A stretch of DNA of 64,000 nucleotides from Dorea longicatena (GTDB taxonomy: Bacteria; Bacillota; Clostridia; Lachnospirales; Lachnospiraceae): the NCBI RefSeq assembly GCF_024168045.1, contig NZ_CP100126.1:1381501-1445500 (forward strand). Direction: 5' to 3'. Positions 25,530 to 33,930 of this stretch are shown here, piece after piece. Numbering within the stretch: position 1 is the stretch's first letter; each line of letters opens with the position of its first letter. Under the pieces are notes generated by a model that saw only the letters and a program-made list of their open reading frames with translations, was not told where the DNA came from and ran no database searches. The position numbers were made by a program, and so were the translations under genes.

Positions 25530-27464
25530 TTAAGCGTCTTCCGCTAATTCCTCCCATTTCATATATAATTCTTCTAATTCTTCCGCTATGGTGGCTTTTT
25601 CTTTTGCCAATTCCTGGCATTTTACAGAGTTGGTGAAGATTTCTTCCTGAACCATCAGGGCATCAATCTCACCGTCGCGGTCTTCCAGTTCACCGATACG
25701 TTCTTCCGTTTTTTTAAGCTCATTCTGACGTTTGCGGAGTCTTGCCTGGGCTTCCTTTTGCTCCTGCCAGCTGAGTTTTGACTCGGATACATTCTTGTCT
25801 GTACTGTTATCTGAAACGGATGAAGATGTAGAAGCTGCTCCGGCATATGCGGTAGTGAGTTCTTCTTTTTTCTCCAGATAATAGTCATAATTTCCGATAT
25901 AATTTACAAATGTATGATTGACAAGATCTAGAATCCGTGAAGCGGTCTGATTGATGAAATAACGGTCATGAGAGACATAAAGTACGGTGCCGGTATAATC
26001 ATTCAAAGCATTCTCAAGGATTTCTTTGGATGCGATGTCCAAATGGTTGGTCGGCTCGTCGAGGATCAGGAAATTTGCTTCAGAGAGCATCAGTTTCGCA
26101 AGAGATACACGTCCGCGTTCCCCACCGCTCAAAGAACTGATCTGTTTGAAGACATCATCACCGGTAAAAAGAAATGCTGCAAGCACATTCCGGATTTCCG
26201 TATTCGTAAGAGTCGGATAATCATCGGAAATCTCGTCAAAAATTGTTTTCTCCATATGAAGGACATGATGTTCCTGATCGTAGTAGCCGATCTTAACATT
26301 GGAGCCAAGTGTATAAGTACCGGAATCGGCAGATACCACACGGTTTAAAATCTTAAGAAGCGTAGTCTTTCCTGTCCCGTTATCACCGATTACTGCAACA
26401 TGTTCACCTCGTTTGATCTCAAGATTAACGTCTGTAAAAAGCTCCTGTCCGGGGAAAGATTTGCTTAAATGTTCAACAGTCAGGACATCATTGCCGCTTA
26501 CACAGGATGGTTCCAGTTTCAGATGTATATCTGTATTAACTTCTATCGGTTTTTCGATAGTCTGCATCTTTTCCAACATCTTTTCACGGCTTTCGGCACG
26601 TTTGATGGATTTTTCACGGTTGAAAGAACGAAGCTTTTCGATAACTGCCTCCTGATGCTTGATTTCCTGCTGCTGGTTAAGATACTCCTTCAGGCGTATG
26701 TCGCGAAGCTGCTGCTTCTTTGCTGCATAGTCACTGTAGTTTCCCATATAAGTACGAAGTTCTCCAAGCTCGATTTCAAGAACTTTCGTGACAACTTTGT
26801 TCAAAAAATAACGGTCGTGAGACACGATCAGCACAGCTCCCTGGTAGTTTAGAAGATAGGTTTCAAGCCATGCAATGGAATTCAGATCCAGATGGTTGGT
26901 TGGCTCATCAAGAAGCAAAATGTCTGGTTTCGTTAACAGAAGCTTGCCAAGAGATACACGGGTTTTCTGTCCTCCGGAGAGAGTGTCGACCGGTTTGGTG
27001 AAATCATTTTCCGTAAATCCAAGTCCTTTTAACACACCGGTAATCTCACTTTCGCAAGAATAGCCATTCTCACGTTCAAAAGTGGCCATAAGGCGATTGT
27101 AAGTTTCCAGACGGTCGTTCAGAGCGTCACCGGAGAGATGCTTAAGTTCCATCTCAATCTCGCGGATACGGCGCTCCATAGCGATTATATCGGCCTTTGC
27201 GGTGCGGACTTCTTCATAGATCGTATTACCGCTTTGCATCTCCTGATGCTGGGCAAGATAGCCAAGCGTCTTACCTTTTGTCAGAATGACGTTGCCGTCA
27301 TCCGGGGCTGATTCGCCTACAATCATTTTGAGCAGAGTAGACTTACCGGCACCGTTCGGTCCGACAAGAGCTGCTTTTTCGTGATCTTCTATATGGAAGG
27401 ATCCATCTCTGACGATGAGGTGTTCACCGAAAGATTTCTGGATCCCGTGACATGCTAATATCAT
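25530..27464 (-). CDS. ABC-F family ATPase (ribosome-associated, YdiF/Uup-like)
   Basis: 644 residues with two ABC domains and no membrane segment. Domain 1: LVGPNGAGKSTLLKMIVG, LSGGQKTRVSLGKLLL, LLLDEPTNHLDLNSIAWLE. The linker (about 235-320) is charged and helical. Domain 2: VIGDNGTGKTTLLKILN, LSGGERGRVSLAKLML, LILDEPTNHLDIASKE. The C-terminal part (about 545-640) is a coiled coil of the Uup/YdiF kind. ABC-F proteins act at the ribosomal E site to relieve stalling; some give antibiotic resistance. The linker length cannot tell resistance from housekeeping. Divergent from rex. Confidence 0.9.
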   Translation of the reverse strand: MILACHGIQKSFGEHLIVRDGSFHIEDHEKAALVGPNGAGKSTLLKMIVGESAPDDGNVILTKGKTLGYLAQHQEMQSGNTIYEEVRTAKADIIAMERRIREIEMELKHLSGDALNDRLETYNRLMATFERENGYSCESEITGVLKGLGFTENDFTKPVDTLSGGQKTRVSLGKLLLTKPDILLLDEPTNHLDLNSIAWLETYLLNYQGAVLIVSHDRYFLNKVVTKVLEIELGELRTYMGNYSDYAAKKQQLRDIRLKEYLNQQQEIKHQEAVIEKLRSFNREKSIKRAESREKMLEKMQTIEKPIEVNTDIHLKLEPSCVSGNDVLTVEHLSKSFPGQELFTDVNLEIKRGEHVAVIGDNGTGKTTLLKILNRVVSADSGTYTLGSNVKIGYYDQEHHVLHMEKTIFDEISDDYPTLTNTEIRNVLAAFLFTGDDVFKQISSLSGGERGRVSLAKLMLSEANFLILDEPTNHLDIASKEILENALNDYTGTVLYVSHDRYFINQTASRILDLVNHTFVNYIGNYDYYLEKKEELTTAYAGAASTSSSVSDNSTDKNVSESKLSWQEQKEAQARLRKRQNELKKTEERIGELEDRDGEIDALMVQEEIFTNSVKCQELAKEKATIAEELEELYMKWEELAEDA

Positions 27465-27546
27465 ATATTTCCTCCTGCGTTGTGGATAATTGATACATTC
27501 GTATTCGTAAAATGCATTTGCACATGCTATTTTATTATAACGGAAA

Positions 27547-27564
27547 TTGTATAAAATTCAACAA
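27547..27564. promoter_or_regulatory. Candidate Rex operator upstream of rex
   Basis: TTGTATAAAATTCAACAA matches the clostridial Rex consensus TTGTTAA-N4-TTAACAA at all but three positions. It ends 4 bp before the -35 of the rex promoter and also lies in the upstream region of the divergent ABC-F gene, so it could serve either. Confidence 0.5.
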
Positions 27565-27568
27565 TAGT

Positions 27569-27597
27569 TTGACAATAATCTTTCAATTTTATATAAT
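27569..27597 (+). promoter_or_regulatory. rex promoter
   Basis: TTGACA (27569-27574), 17-bp spacer, TATAAT (27592-27597): exact consensus. Confidence 0.75.
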
Positions 27598-27629
27598 TAT
27601 TTCAGACTATGATTGGAAGGGTGAATATA

Positions 27630-28271
27630 GTGGAAGAAAGAGAGATTTCTCGTGCAGTCATTCGTAGATTGCCGAGGTATTACAGATATTTGGGTGAACT
27701 GCTGGAAAATGGTGTAGAGCGTATATCTTCGAACGATCTGAGTAAGCGTATGAAGGTGACTGCATCACAGATTCGTCAGGATCTGAATAACTTTGGCGGA
27801 TTCGGCCAGCAGGGATATGGTTATAACGTAAAGTATTTATATACAGAGATCGGAAAAATTTTAGGATTGGAAGAAGATCATAATATCATTATCATCGGTG
27901 CCGGTAATCTTGGACAGGCACTGGCAAATTATGCAGCTTTTGAGAACCGTGGATTTATCCTGAAGGGAATCTTTGATGTAAATCCAAGACTTCAGGGTGT
28001 CTCTATCCGAGGCGTACCGATCCGCATGATGGATGACCTGAAAGCATTTGTACAGAACAATAATATTGATATTGCAGTGCTGACGATTCCAAAAGAGAAA
28101 GCAATTGAAGTGGCGAATATGCTGGTTGATAACGGAGTGCGTGCAATTTGGAACTTTGCGCACACAGATCTGAATCTTCCAGATAATATTGTTGTCGAGA
28201 ATGTACATCTGTCAGAAAGCCTGATGCAGCTGTCATACAATATCAGTCGTTACAAAGAGGATCATAAGTAA
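27630..28271 (+). CDS. rex: Redox-sensing transcriptional repressor Rex
   Basis: Senses the NADH/NAD+ ratio and represses fermentation and respiration genes when NADH is low. 213 residues from GTG 27630, chosen because GGAAGGGTG lies 6 nt upstream and because Rex proteins begin shortly before ISxAVIRRLPRYYRYL. The winged helix (about 1-75) contains KVTASQIRQDLNNFGGFGQQGYGYNV. The Rossmann domain begins IIIIGAGNLGQALANY. A C-terminal swapped helix ends the protein. Targets in this window: probably itself and the alcohol dehydrogenase gene at 53183. Confidence 0.95.
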   Translation: MEEREISRAVIRRLPRYYRYLGELLENGVERISSNDLSKRMKVTASQIRQDLNNFGGFGQQGYGYNVKYLYTEIGKILGLEEDHNIIIIGAGNLGQALANYAAFENRGFILKGIFDVNPRLQGVSIRGVPIRMMDDLKAFVQNNNIDIAVLTIPKEKAIEVANMLVDNGVRAIWNFAHTDLNLPDNIVVENVHLSESLMQLSYNISRYKEDHK

Positions 28272-28280
28272 ATTATTATA

Positions 28281-28338
28281 AAAGAAAAAGGCGTGTAGGA
28301 GTAGTCCGGAAGATGGACATATTTTTACACGTTCTTTT
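28281..28338 (+). terminator. Terminator after rex
   Basis: Arms AAAAGGCGTGTA and TACACGTTCTTTT with a small bulge, enclosing an inner GTCC/GGAC hairpin; ends in a T-rich run. Confidence 0.55.
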
Positions 28339-28380
28339 GTTGCGGTAAGTATAAAGCAGGACTTGATGGGAGATGATTGG

Positions 28381-29883
28381 ATGCAGCTTTGGGTGAATGC
28401 AGCACAGATGAAAGCAGCAGATCAGTATACAATTCAAAAATTAGGGGTTCCTTCCCTGGAATTGATGGAACATGCGGCGCAGGCGTGTGTACAGGTATTA
28501 GAAGATGAAAAGGTTGATCTTTCGCATGTCTGTGTTGTCTGTGGTTCGGGTAATAATGGAGGGGACGGTTTCGCAATTGCCCGCATTTTACAAAATAACA
28601 GATACTCCGTAGAGACATTTTGTGTGGGAAACCCGGAACATTATACCGAGGAAACACAGGAACAGATGCACCGCTTACAGGAATGCGGCGGGAAGATTAC
28701 TTATGGAATGCCGCAGGAAGACTCCTATAGTGTGGTCATAGATGCTGTCTTTGGAGTGGGGTTGAGTCGTAAAGTAGAGGGCAGATATCGTCAGGTGATC
28801 GAACAGATGAACCGGATGAGGGGAACAAAATTTGCGGTAGATATCCCGTCCGGACTTTCTGCCACAACAGGCTGTATCCTGGGCTGCGCTTTCAAAGCGG
28901 ACTATACAGTGACATTCCAGTTAAAAAAGATTGGTCTGGAACTGTCACAGGGCAGAACTATGGCCGGCAGGGTTATCGTGCCGGATATCGGCATTTCTAC
29001 AGATTCTATCTGTGAGGATCAGGAAATAGTCCGGACAGCCGGAAAAGATATCTATCGGAAGATGCTGCCGGACAGACCGGAAGATTCAAATAAAGGCACG
29101 TACGGAAGACTCCTCGTGATAGCCGGAAGCAAAGGAATGGCCGGGGCCGCTTATCTGAATGCGCATGCCGCTTACATGACAGGAGCAGGACTGGTGAGAA
29201 TATACACTTCCTCAGATAATCGGGAAATCTTACAGACACTCCTTCCGGAAGCAATTGTCACAACATATGAGGAATATAATAAAGAAGAACTGTTATCACT
29301 TCTTACATGGGCAGATAGCGTATGTATCGGTTCGGGCCTTGGAATGAGCAGGCTTTCCGAAAAAATATTAAAAACTGTGATTGAATATGTAAAAGTACCG
29401 TGTCTGATCGATGCAGACGGACTGAATCTTCTTGCAGAAAATAAAAATTATCTGAATCAGATGGCCGAGCGCAGATTTGTGATCACACCGCATATGAAAG
29501 AAATGTCAAGACTTACAGGCACTCCTGTAGAGGAACTGAAAGCAGACAGGATCCAGATCCTGAAAGATTTTATTTCAAGATACCGGATTACCTGTGTACT
29601 GAAAGATTCGAGAACTCTGATCGCAAGCGAAGAGAAAGGTATACGTATGAACCTTACCGGGAACAGTGCGATGGCAAAAGCCGGATCGGGAGATGTTCTC
29701 GCCGGCGTGATCTCCGGATGGATGGTGCAGGAAAAAGAAGCGGAAGATGCTGCAGAATTAGGCACATATATACATGGATTGTCCGGTGACCTTGCAAAAT
29801 TTGAAAAAGGCGTATATAGTGTAATGGCGAGAGATCTGATAGAATATATCAGTAAAGCATTAATGAAACTGGAGGAAGAATAA
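28381..29883 (+). CDS. nnr: Bifunctional NAD(P)H-hydrate epimerase / ADP-dependent dehydratase
   Basis: Repairs hydrated NADH and NADPH. 500 residues: N-terminal YjeF epimerase domain (about 1-210) with CGSGNNGGDGFAIAR and AVDIPSGLSATTG, and a C-terminal ribokinase-like dehydratase domain (about 225-500) with LLVIAGSKGMAGAAYLNAHAA, GSGLGMSR, FVITPHMKEMSRLTG and MAKAGSGDVLAGVISG (catalytic Asp). Start ATG 28381 with GGGAG 8 nt upstream; earlier TTG and ATG codons are in frame but less well placed. alr begins 2 bp after the stop. Confidence 0.93.
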   Translation: MQLWVNAAQMKAADQYTIQKLGVPSLELMEHAAQACVQVLEDEKVDLSHVCVVCGSGNNGGDGFAIARILQNNRYSVETFCVGNPEHYTEETQEQMHRLQECGGKITYGMPQEDSYSVVIDAVFGVGLSRKVEGRYRQVIEQMNRMRGTKFAVDIPSGLSATTGCILGCAFKADYTVTFQLKKIGLELSQGRTMAGRVIVPDIGISTDSICEDQEIVRTAGKDIYRKMLPDRPEDSNKGTYGRLLVIAGSKGMAGAAYLNAHAAYMTGAGLVRIYTSSDNREILQTLLPEAIVTTYEEYNKEELLSLLTWADSVCIGSGLGMSRLSEKILKTVIEYVKVPCLIDADGLNLLAENKNYLNQMAERRFVITPHMKEMSRLTGTPVEELKADRIQILKDFISRYRITCVLKDSRTLIASEEKGIRMNLTGNSAMAKAGSGDVLAGVISGWMVQEKEAEDAAELGTYIHGLSGDLAKFEKGVYSVMARDLIEYISKALMKLEEE

Positions 29884-29885
29884 CA

Positions 29886-31049
29886 GTGAAGCAATATACA
29901 AGAGTTTTAGCCAGAGTCAATTTAGATGCGGTTGAATATAATATAGAAATGATGAAAAAAAATATTCATAAGAATACCCAGATGATGGCAGTCATCAAAA
30001 TGGATGGTTATGGGCACGGGGCTGTCCAGATCGCAAAACTTTTGGAGCCGATGGATTACATCTGGGGATATGCCGTTGCCACATTGGACGAGGCGATACT
30101 GATCAAGGATGCATGCCTGAAAAAGCCAGTACTGGTACTGGGATGCATTTTCCCTGATCAGTGGGATGTAATGATCCGTAACGAGATACGTATGACCGTT
30201 TACAGCTATGAGATGGCAAAAGAAGTATCTGAGCTTGCCGAAGCTATGGGATGTAACGTCTATGTCCATATTAAGCTTGATACAGGAATGGCAAGACTTG
30301 GTTTCCAGATTACGAAGGAAAATGCAGATGAGATCGCCAGAATCAGCAAGCTGCCGAATCTGGTAATGGAAGGTATGTTCACGCATTTTGCCAAATCCGA
30401 TGAAGAAGATAAGACATTTACAAAAGAACAGTTGGAGAAATACCTCTGGATGAAAGAGGAATTGAAAAAGCGTAACGTTACATTCACGTATTATCATTGT
30501 TCCAACAGTGCCGGCATCATTGATCTGGAAGAAGCCAATATGGATATTGTGCGTGCGGGAATTACAACATATGGAATGTATCCGTCCGATGAGGTGGAAA
30601 AAGATAAAGTACCATTAAAACCTGCAATGGAACTGATCAGCCATGTTGCACATGTAAAATGGCTGACGGAAGGAAAGCCGGTAAGTTATGGAGGAACTTA
30701 TATCACAACACGTCCGACAAAGGTGGCGACGATTCCGGTCGGATACGGAGACGGGTATCCAAGAAGTCTGTCCAATAAAGGCTACGTCCTGATCCACGGA
30801 CAAAAAGCACCGATCATCGGTCGTGTATGCATGGATCAGTTCATGGTTGATGTAACGGCAATTGAAGATGTAGAATTCGGAGATAAGGTTGTCATCTTCG
30901 GACGTGATGGAAAAGAGTTCCTTTCTGTTGATAAACTGGGAGAACTTTCCGGTAGATTCAATTATGAATTTGTGTGTGTGTTAAATAAACGTATTCCGAG
31001 AGAATACATCCGGCATGGAGAAGTCGTAGAACAGGTCGACAGTTTTTAA
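29886..31049 (+). CDS. alr: Alanine racemase
   Basis: PLP enzyme that makes D-alanine for peptidoglycan. 387 residues: the PLP lysine in AVIKMDGYGHGAVQIAKLL (the usual motif is VKANAYGHG, so KMDGY is a mild variant), IPVGYGDGYPRSLSNKGYV with the conserved tyrosine region, and GRVCMDQFMVDVT. Start GTG 29886 with GGAGGAA upstream inside the end of the nnr gene. The gene order nnr-alr-mazF resembles that of Bacillus. Confidence 0.95.
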   Translation: MKQYTRVLARVNLDAVEYNIEMMKKNIHKNTQMMAVIKMDGYGHGAVQIAKLLEPMDYIWGYAVATLDEAILIKDACLKKPVLVLGCIFPDQWDVMIRNEIRMTVYSYEMAKEVSELAEAMGCNVYVHIKLDTGMARLGFQITKENADEIARISKLPNLVMEGMFTHFAKSDEEDKTFTKEQLEKYLWMKEELKKRNVTFTYYHCSNSAGIIDLEEANMDIVRAGITTYGMYPSDEVEKDKVPLKPAMELISHVAHVKWLTEGKPVSYGGTYITTRPTKVATIPVGYGDGYPRSLSNKGYVLIHGQKAPIIGRVCMDQFMVDVTAIEDVEFGDKVVIFGRDGKEFLSVDKLGELSGRFNYEFVCVLNKRIPREYIRHGEVVEQVDSF

Positions 31050-31137
31050 ATCGCCGTGTGTTCTTGAAATTTTGCAGAATACATCCGAGAAAAAGGGAAA
31101 TACTTAGTATATCTTAAGAATCGGAGTGTGAAGCAAG

Positions 31138-31485
31138 GTGCAGGTGAAACGAGGAGATATTTATTATGCGGATTTAAGTCCGGTAGTCGGATCGGAACAG
31201 GGTGGAATCCGTCCGGTCCTGATCATACAGAATGATGTTGGAAACAGGCATAGCCCGACCGTCATCTGTGCGGCGATCACCTCAAGGATGAACAAAGCAA
31301 AATTACCGACACATGTGGAAATTGACGCAAGAAGGTATCATATTGTCAGAAATTCCGTGGTTTTACTGGAACAGATCCGTACGATCGATAAGCAGAGACT
31401 TAAGGATCTGGTATGTCATCTGGACGAAGAGATAATGAACAAGGTTGATGAAGCAATTCGAATCAGTTTCGAGCTTCATACATAG
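31138..31485 (+). CDS. MazF/NdoA-type mRNA interferase (PemK family), no adjacent antitoxin
   Basis: 115 residues with the PemK/MazF fold: [31 protein letters not shown], the conserved Arg and the Thr/Ser in [21 protein letters not shown], and [14 protein letters not shown]. Family members are sequence-specific endoribonucleases that cut single-stranded mRNA. In Bacillus the same slot after alr holds ndoAI (antitoxin) and ndoA. Here only 88 bp separate alr and this gene, and no antitoxin frame exists. GTG 31138 and GTG 31144 are both possible starts. A CBS-domain gene follows after 24 bp. Confidence 0.9.
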   Translation: MQVKRGDIYYADLSPVVGSEQGGIRPVLIIQNDVGNRHSPTVICAAITSRMNKAKLPTHVEIDARRYHIVRNSVVLLEQIRTIDKQRLKDLVCHLDEEIMNKVDEAIRISFELHT

Positions 31486-31509
31486 AGAAGGAGTTAAGGA
31501 TAATTAATT

Positions 31510-32301
31510 ATGGAAGAGGGAAGTTTATTCCAACGAATGAAACAGATATTTCACGAAGATGAAATGGACGAAGAGATGCAGAAAGAAGCGGCAGGTCTGA
31601 TCCGCAATATTTTCCGTTATATGGATAAGGATGCAAAGGATATTATGACCCACCGAAAAAATATTGTAGCAATCGATGGAGACTGGTCACTGGAAGAGGC
31701 TTTGCAATTCATGCTGGATGAACGCTTTTCAAGATTTCCGGTCTATCAGGAAGATATCGATGAGATCATCGGGATCATTCATCTGAGAGATGCAACGTCT
31801 GGCTATCTGGACAAGTCAAAACGGCAATGTCCGGTAAAAAATCTGGAGGAATACCTCCGTCCGGTTACATATATTCCTGAAACAAAGAGCATTGATACTC
31901 TTTTCAAAGAAATGCAGGCGGCTAAAAATCATATGGTCGTTGTGCTGGACGAATACGGACAGACTTCTGGCCTTGTCGCAATGGAAGATATCTTGGAAGA
32001 GATCGTCGGAAATATTTTGGATGAATATGATGAAGAAGACGAAATGATCAAAAAACAGAATGACGGAAGTATGATTGTCAATGGTCTGACTGAACTGGAG
32101 GATCTGGAAGATCTGATTCCGGTAACATTTGACAAAGAAGATTATGAGACACTGAATGGATTTCTGATCGATAAACTGGAACACATCCCTGGAGAAGACG
32201 AAACCTGTGTTGTTGACTATGACGGCTATCGTTTCACGGTATTACAGATCGATAATAATATAATTCAGACAGTTAAGATTGAAAAAGTTTTCGAAGCGTG
32301 A
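31510..32301 (+). CDS. CBS-pair/CorC_HlyC protein without membrane domain
   Basis: 263 residues: CBS pair (about 55-180) with DIMTHRKNIVAIDGDWSLEEAL, FSRFPVYQEDIDEIIGIIHLRD and HMVVVLDEYGQTSGLVAMEDILEEIVGNILDEYD. The C-terminal CorC_HlyC domain (about 190-262) has DYETLNGFLIDKLEHIPGEDE. The N-terminal DUF21/CNNM transmembrane domain of the larger hemolysin-type exporters is missing, so it is built like cytosolic CorC. CorC-like proteins are linked to Mg2+ and Co2+ efflux; the role here is unproven. AAGGAG precedes ATG 31510. Confidence 0.85.
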   Translation: MEEGSLFQRMKQIFHEDEMDEEMQKEAAGLIRNIFRYMDKDAKDIMTHRKNIVAIDGDWSLEEALQFMLDERFSRFPVYQEDIDEIIGIIHLRDATSGYLDKSKRQCPVKNLEEYLRPVTYIPETKSIDTLFKEMQAAKNHMVVVLDEYGQTSGLVAMEDILEEIVGNILDEYDEEDEMIKKQNDGSMIVNGLTELEDLEDLIPVTFDKEDYETLNGFLIDKLEHIPGEDETCVVDYDGYRFTVLQIDNNIIQTVKIEKVFEA

Positions 32302-32375
32302 TAGAATAGACAACGTGTGTAATAATACAATTTTAAAAAAAGATAAAAACAAATAGATAAAGAGAGGTAAAAGAC

Positions 32376-33107
32376 ATGTCAGGACATTCAAAATTTGCCA
32401 ATATTAAGCATAAGAAAGAGAAAAATGATGCTGCAAAAGGAAAGATTTTTACAAAGATCGGTAAAGAGATTGCAGTAGCTGTAAAAGAAGGCGGAAGTTC
32501 TGATCCTTCTAACAACAGCAGATTACGTGACGTAATTGCAAAAGCAAAATCTAATAACATGCCGAATGATACCATCGAAAGAAATATCAAACGTGCATCC
32601 GGAGATATGAGTGCGGCAAACTATGAGCACATTACATACGAAGGCTATGGACCGAACGGTACAGCTATCATCGTAGAGACTCTTACAGATAACAAGAACC
32701 GTACAGCATCTAACGTAAAGAACGCATTTACAAAGGGAAGCGGTAATGTAGGAACACCTGGATGTGTATCATTCATGTTCGATAAGAAAGGTCAGATCGT
32801 AATCGATAAAGAAGAATACGAAGGCGATGCCGATGAGCTGATGATGCAGGTACTCGATGCAGGAGCCGAAGATTTTGTAGAAGAGGAAGACAGCTTTGAA
32901 GTATTGACTGATCCGGACGATTTCAGTGCAGTCCGTCTTGCAATGGAAGAAGCAGGAATTCCTATGGCATCTGCTGAAGTAACAATGATTCCTCAGACAT
33001 ATGTAGAACTGACAGACGCAAAAGATATCGCCAATATTCAGAAAACTCTGGATATGCTGGATGATGACGATGACGTTCAGGATGTATATCACAACTGGGA
33101 TGAATAA
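32376..33107 (+). CDS. yebC: YebC/PmpR-family protein (TACO1-like)
   Basis: 243 residues, full length: [28 protein letters not shown] at the start, [33 protein letters not shown], and [17 protein letters not shown] in the middle. The family was long called a transcription regulator; recent work ties YebC to translation of polyproline and other hard sequences at the ribosome. AGAGAGG lies before ATG 32376. A terminator whose stem contains the next gene's ribosome site follows. Confidence 0.93.
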   Translation: MSGHSKFANIKHKKEKNDAAKGKIFTKIGKEIAVAVKEGGSSDPSNNSRLRDVIAKAKSNNMPNDTIERNIKRASGDMSAANYEHITYEGYGPNGTAIIVETLTDNKNRTASNVKNAFTKGSGNVGTPGCVSFMFDKKGQIVIDKEEYEGDADELMMQVLDAGAEDFVEEEDSFEVLTDPDDFSAVRLAMEEAGIPMASAEVTMIPQTYVELTDAKDIANIQKTLDMLDDDDDVQDVYHNWDE

Positions 33108-33117
33108 AAAGAATCCG

Positions 33118-33156
33118 ATACCTCCATACTAAGAAAAAAGTATGGAGGTATTTTTT
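33118..33156 (+). terminator. yebC terminator that includes the tepA ribosome binding site
   Basis: Perfect 13-bp stem ATACCTCCATACT / AGTATGGAGGTAT with an 8-nt loop and a run of six T: a textbook terminator. The GGAGG at 33144-33148, 8 nt before ATG 33157 of the next gene, lies in the 3' arm, fully paired with CCTCC. The same hairpin can therefore end transcription and hide the ribosome site in any read-through transcript. Confidence 0.8.
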
Positions 33157-33867
33157 ATGAGTGAAGAGAAAAAGGAAAAAGAAAAAAGTGCGGAACCGAC
33201 TGAAGAACTGAAAGAAACAGGAAGCGCCAATCTTGAGAACAGCAGGGACAGCCACCGGATCAAATTACTTACTATTGTAGGAGAGATTGAAGGCCATGAA
33301 GCAGTATCGGGAAACACCAAGGCAACCAAATACGAGCACTTACTTCCTTTGCTTGCGGAAGTCGAAGACAGCAATGAGATCGACGGATTACTGATTCTTC
33401 TGAATACACTTGGCGGCGATGTGGAAGCAGGACTCTCCATTGCAGAAATGATCGCCTCACTCAGTAAACCGTCTGTGTCACTGGTTCTTGGAGGAAGTCA
33501 TTCCATCGGAGGCCCGCTTGCCGTATCTGCGGACTATTCCTTTATTGTGCCAAGCGGGACAATGGTCATTCATCCGGTGCGCTCGAACGGGATGTTTATC
33601 GGTGTGCAGCAAAGCCTGGATAATATGCTGAGAACACAGGACCGGATCACCAGATTCCTGGCAGATCACTCGTCTATGACACAGGAGCGGATCGAGACCC
33701 TGATGTTAAATCCGACAGAACTGGTAAAAGATGTCGGGACATTGCTGGAAGGAAAAGATGCGGTACAGGAAGGACTCATCAATGAAGTCGGCGGATTAAA
33801 AGATGCATTGAATAAATTGCACGAAATGATCAATGAAAGAAATAAAAAAAAGAACGAAAATGTGTAA
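33157..33867 (+). CDS. ClpP-like serine protease, TepA family
   Basis: 236 residues of the SDH-type ClpP/crotonase fold: GLLILLNTLGGDVEAGLSIAEMIASLSKPSVSLVLGGSHSIGGPLAVSADYSFIVPSGTMVIHP. A charged, low-complexity N-terminus (about 1-35) precedes it. TepA of Bacillus is a translocation-enhancing protein thought to degrade signal peptides or misdirected precursors in the cytosol. The gene precedes a ftsK/spoIIIE homologue here as in related genomes. The start ATG at 33157 is set by the GGAGG inside the preceding hairpin; an upstream in-frame codon would lie in the stem. Confidence 0.85.
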   Translation: MSEEKKEKEKSAEPTEELKETGSANLENSRDSHRIKLLTIVGEIEGHEAVSGNTKATKYEHLLPLLAEVEDSNEIDGLLILLNTLGGDVEAGLSIAEMIASLSKPSVSLVLGGSHSIGGPLAVSADYSFIVPSGTMVIHPVRSNGMFIGVQQSLDNMLRTQDRITRFLADHSSMTQERIETLMLNPTELVKDVGTLLEGKDAVQEGLINEVGGLKDALNKLHEMINERNKKKNENV

Positions 33868-33895
33868 TGACATCAAAACCCCTAAATGCTATAAT
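33867..33895 (+). promoter_or_regulatory. Promoter of ftsK
   Basis: ATGACA (33867-33872), 17-bp spacer, TATAAT (33890-33895), about 35 bp before ATG 33931. Confidence 0.6.
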
Positions 33896-33930
33896 TATAA
33901 TTAGTATTGCCATCATAAGGGGGAGTTGTA

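Noticed and set aside
31050..31137. MazE/EndoAI-type antitoxin gene
   Set aside because: The 88-bp gap contains no open frame long enough for a ribbon-helix-helix or AbrB domain.
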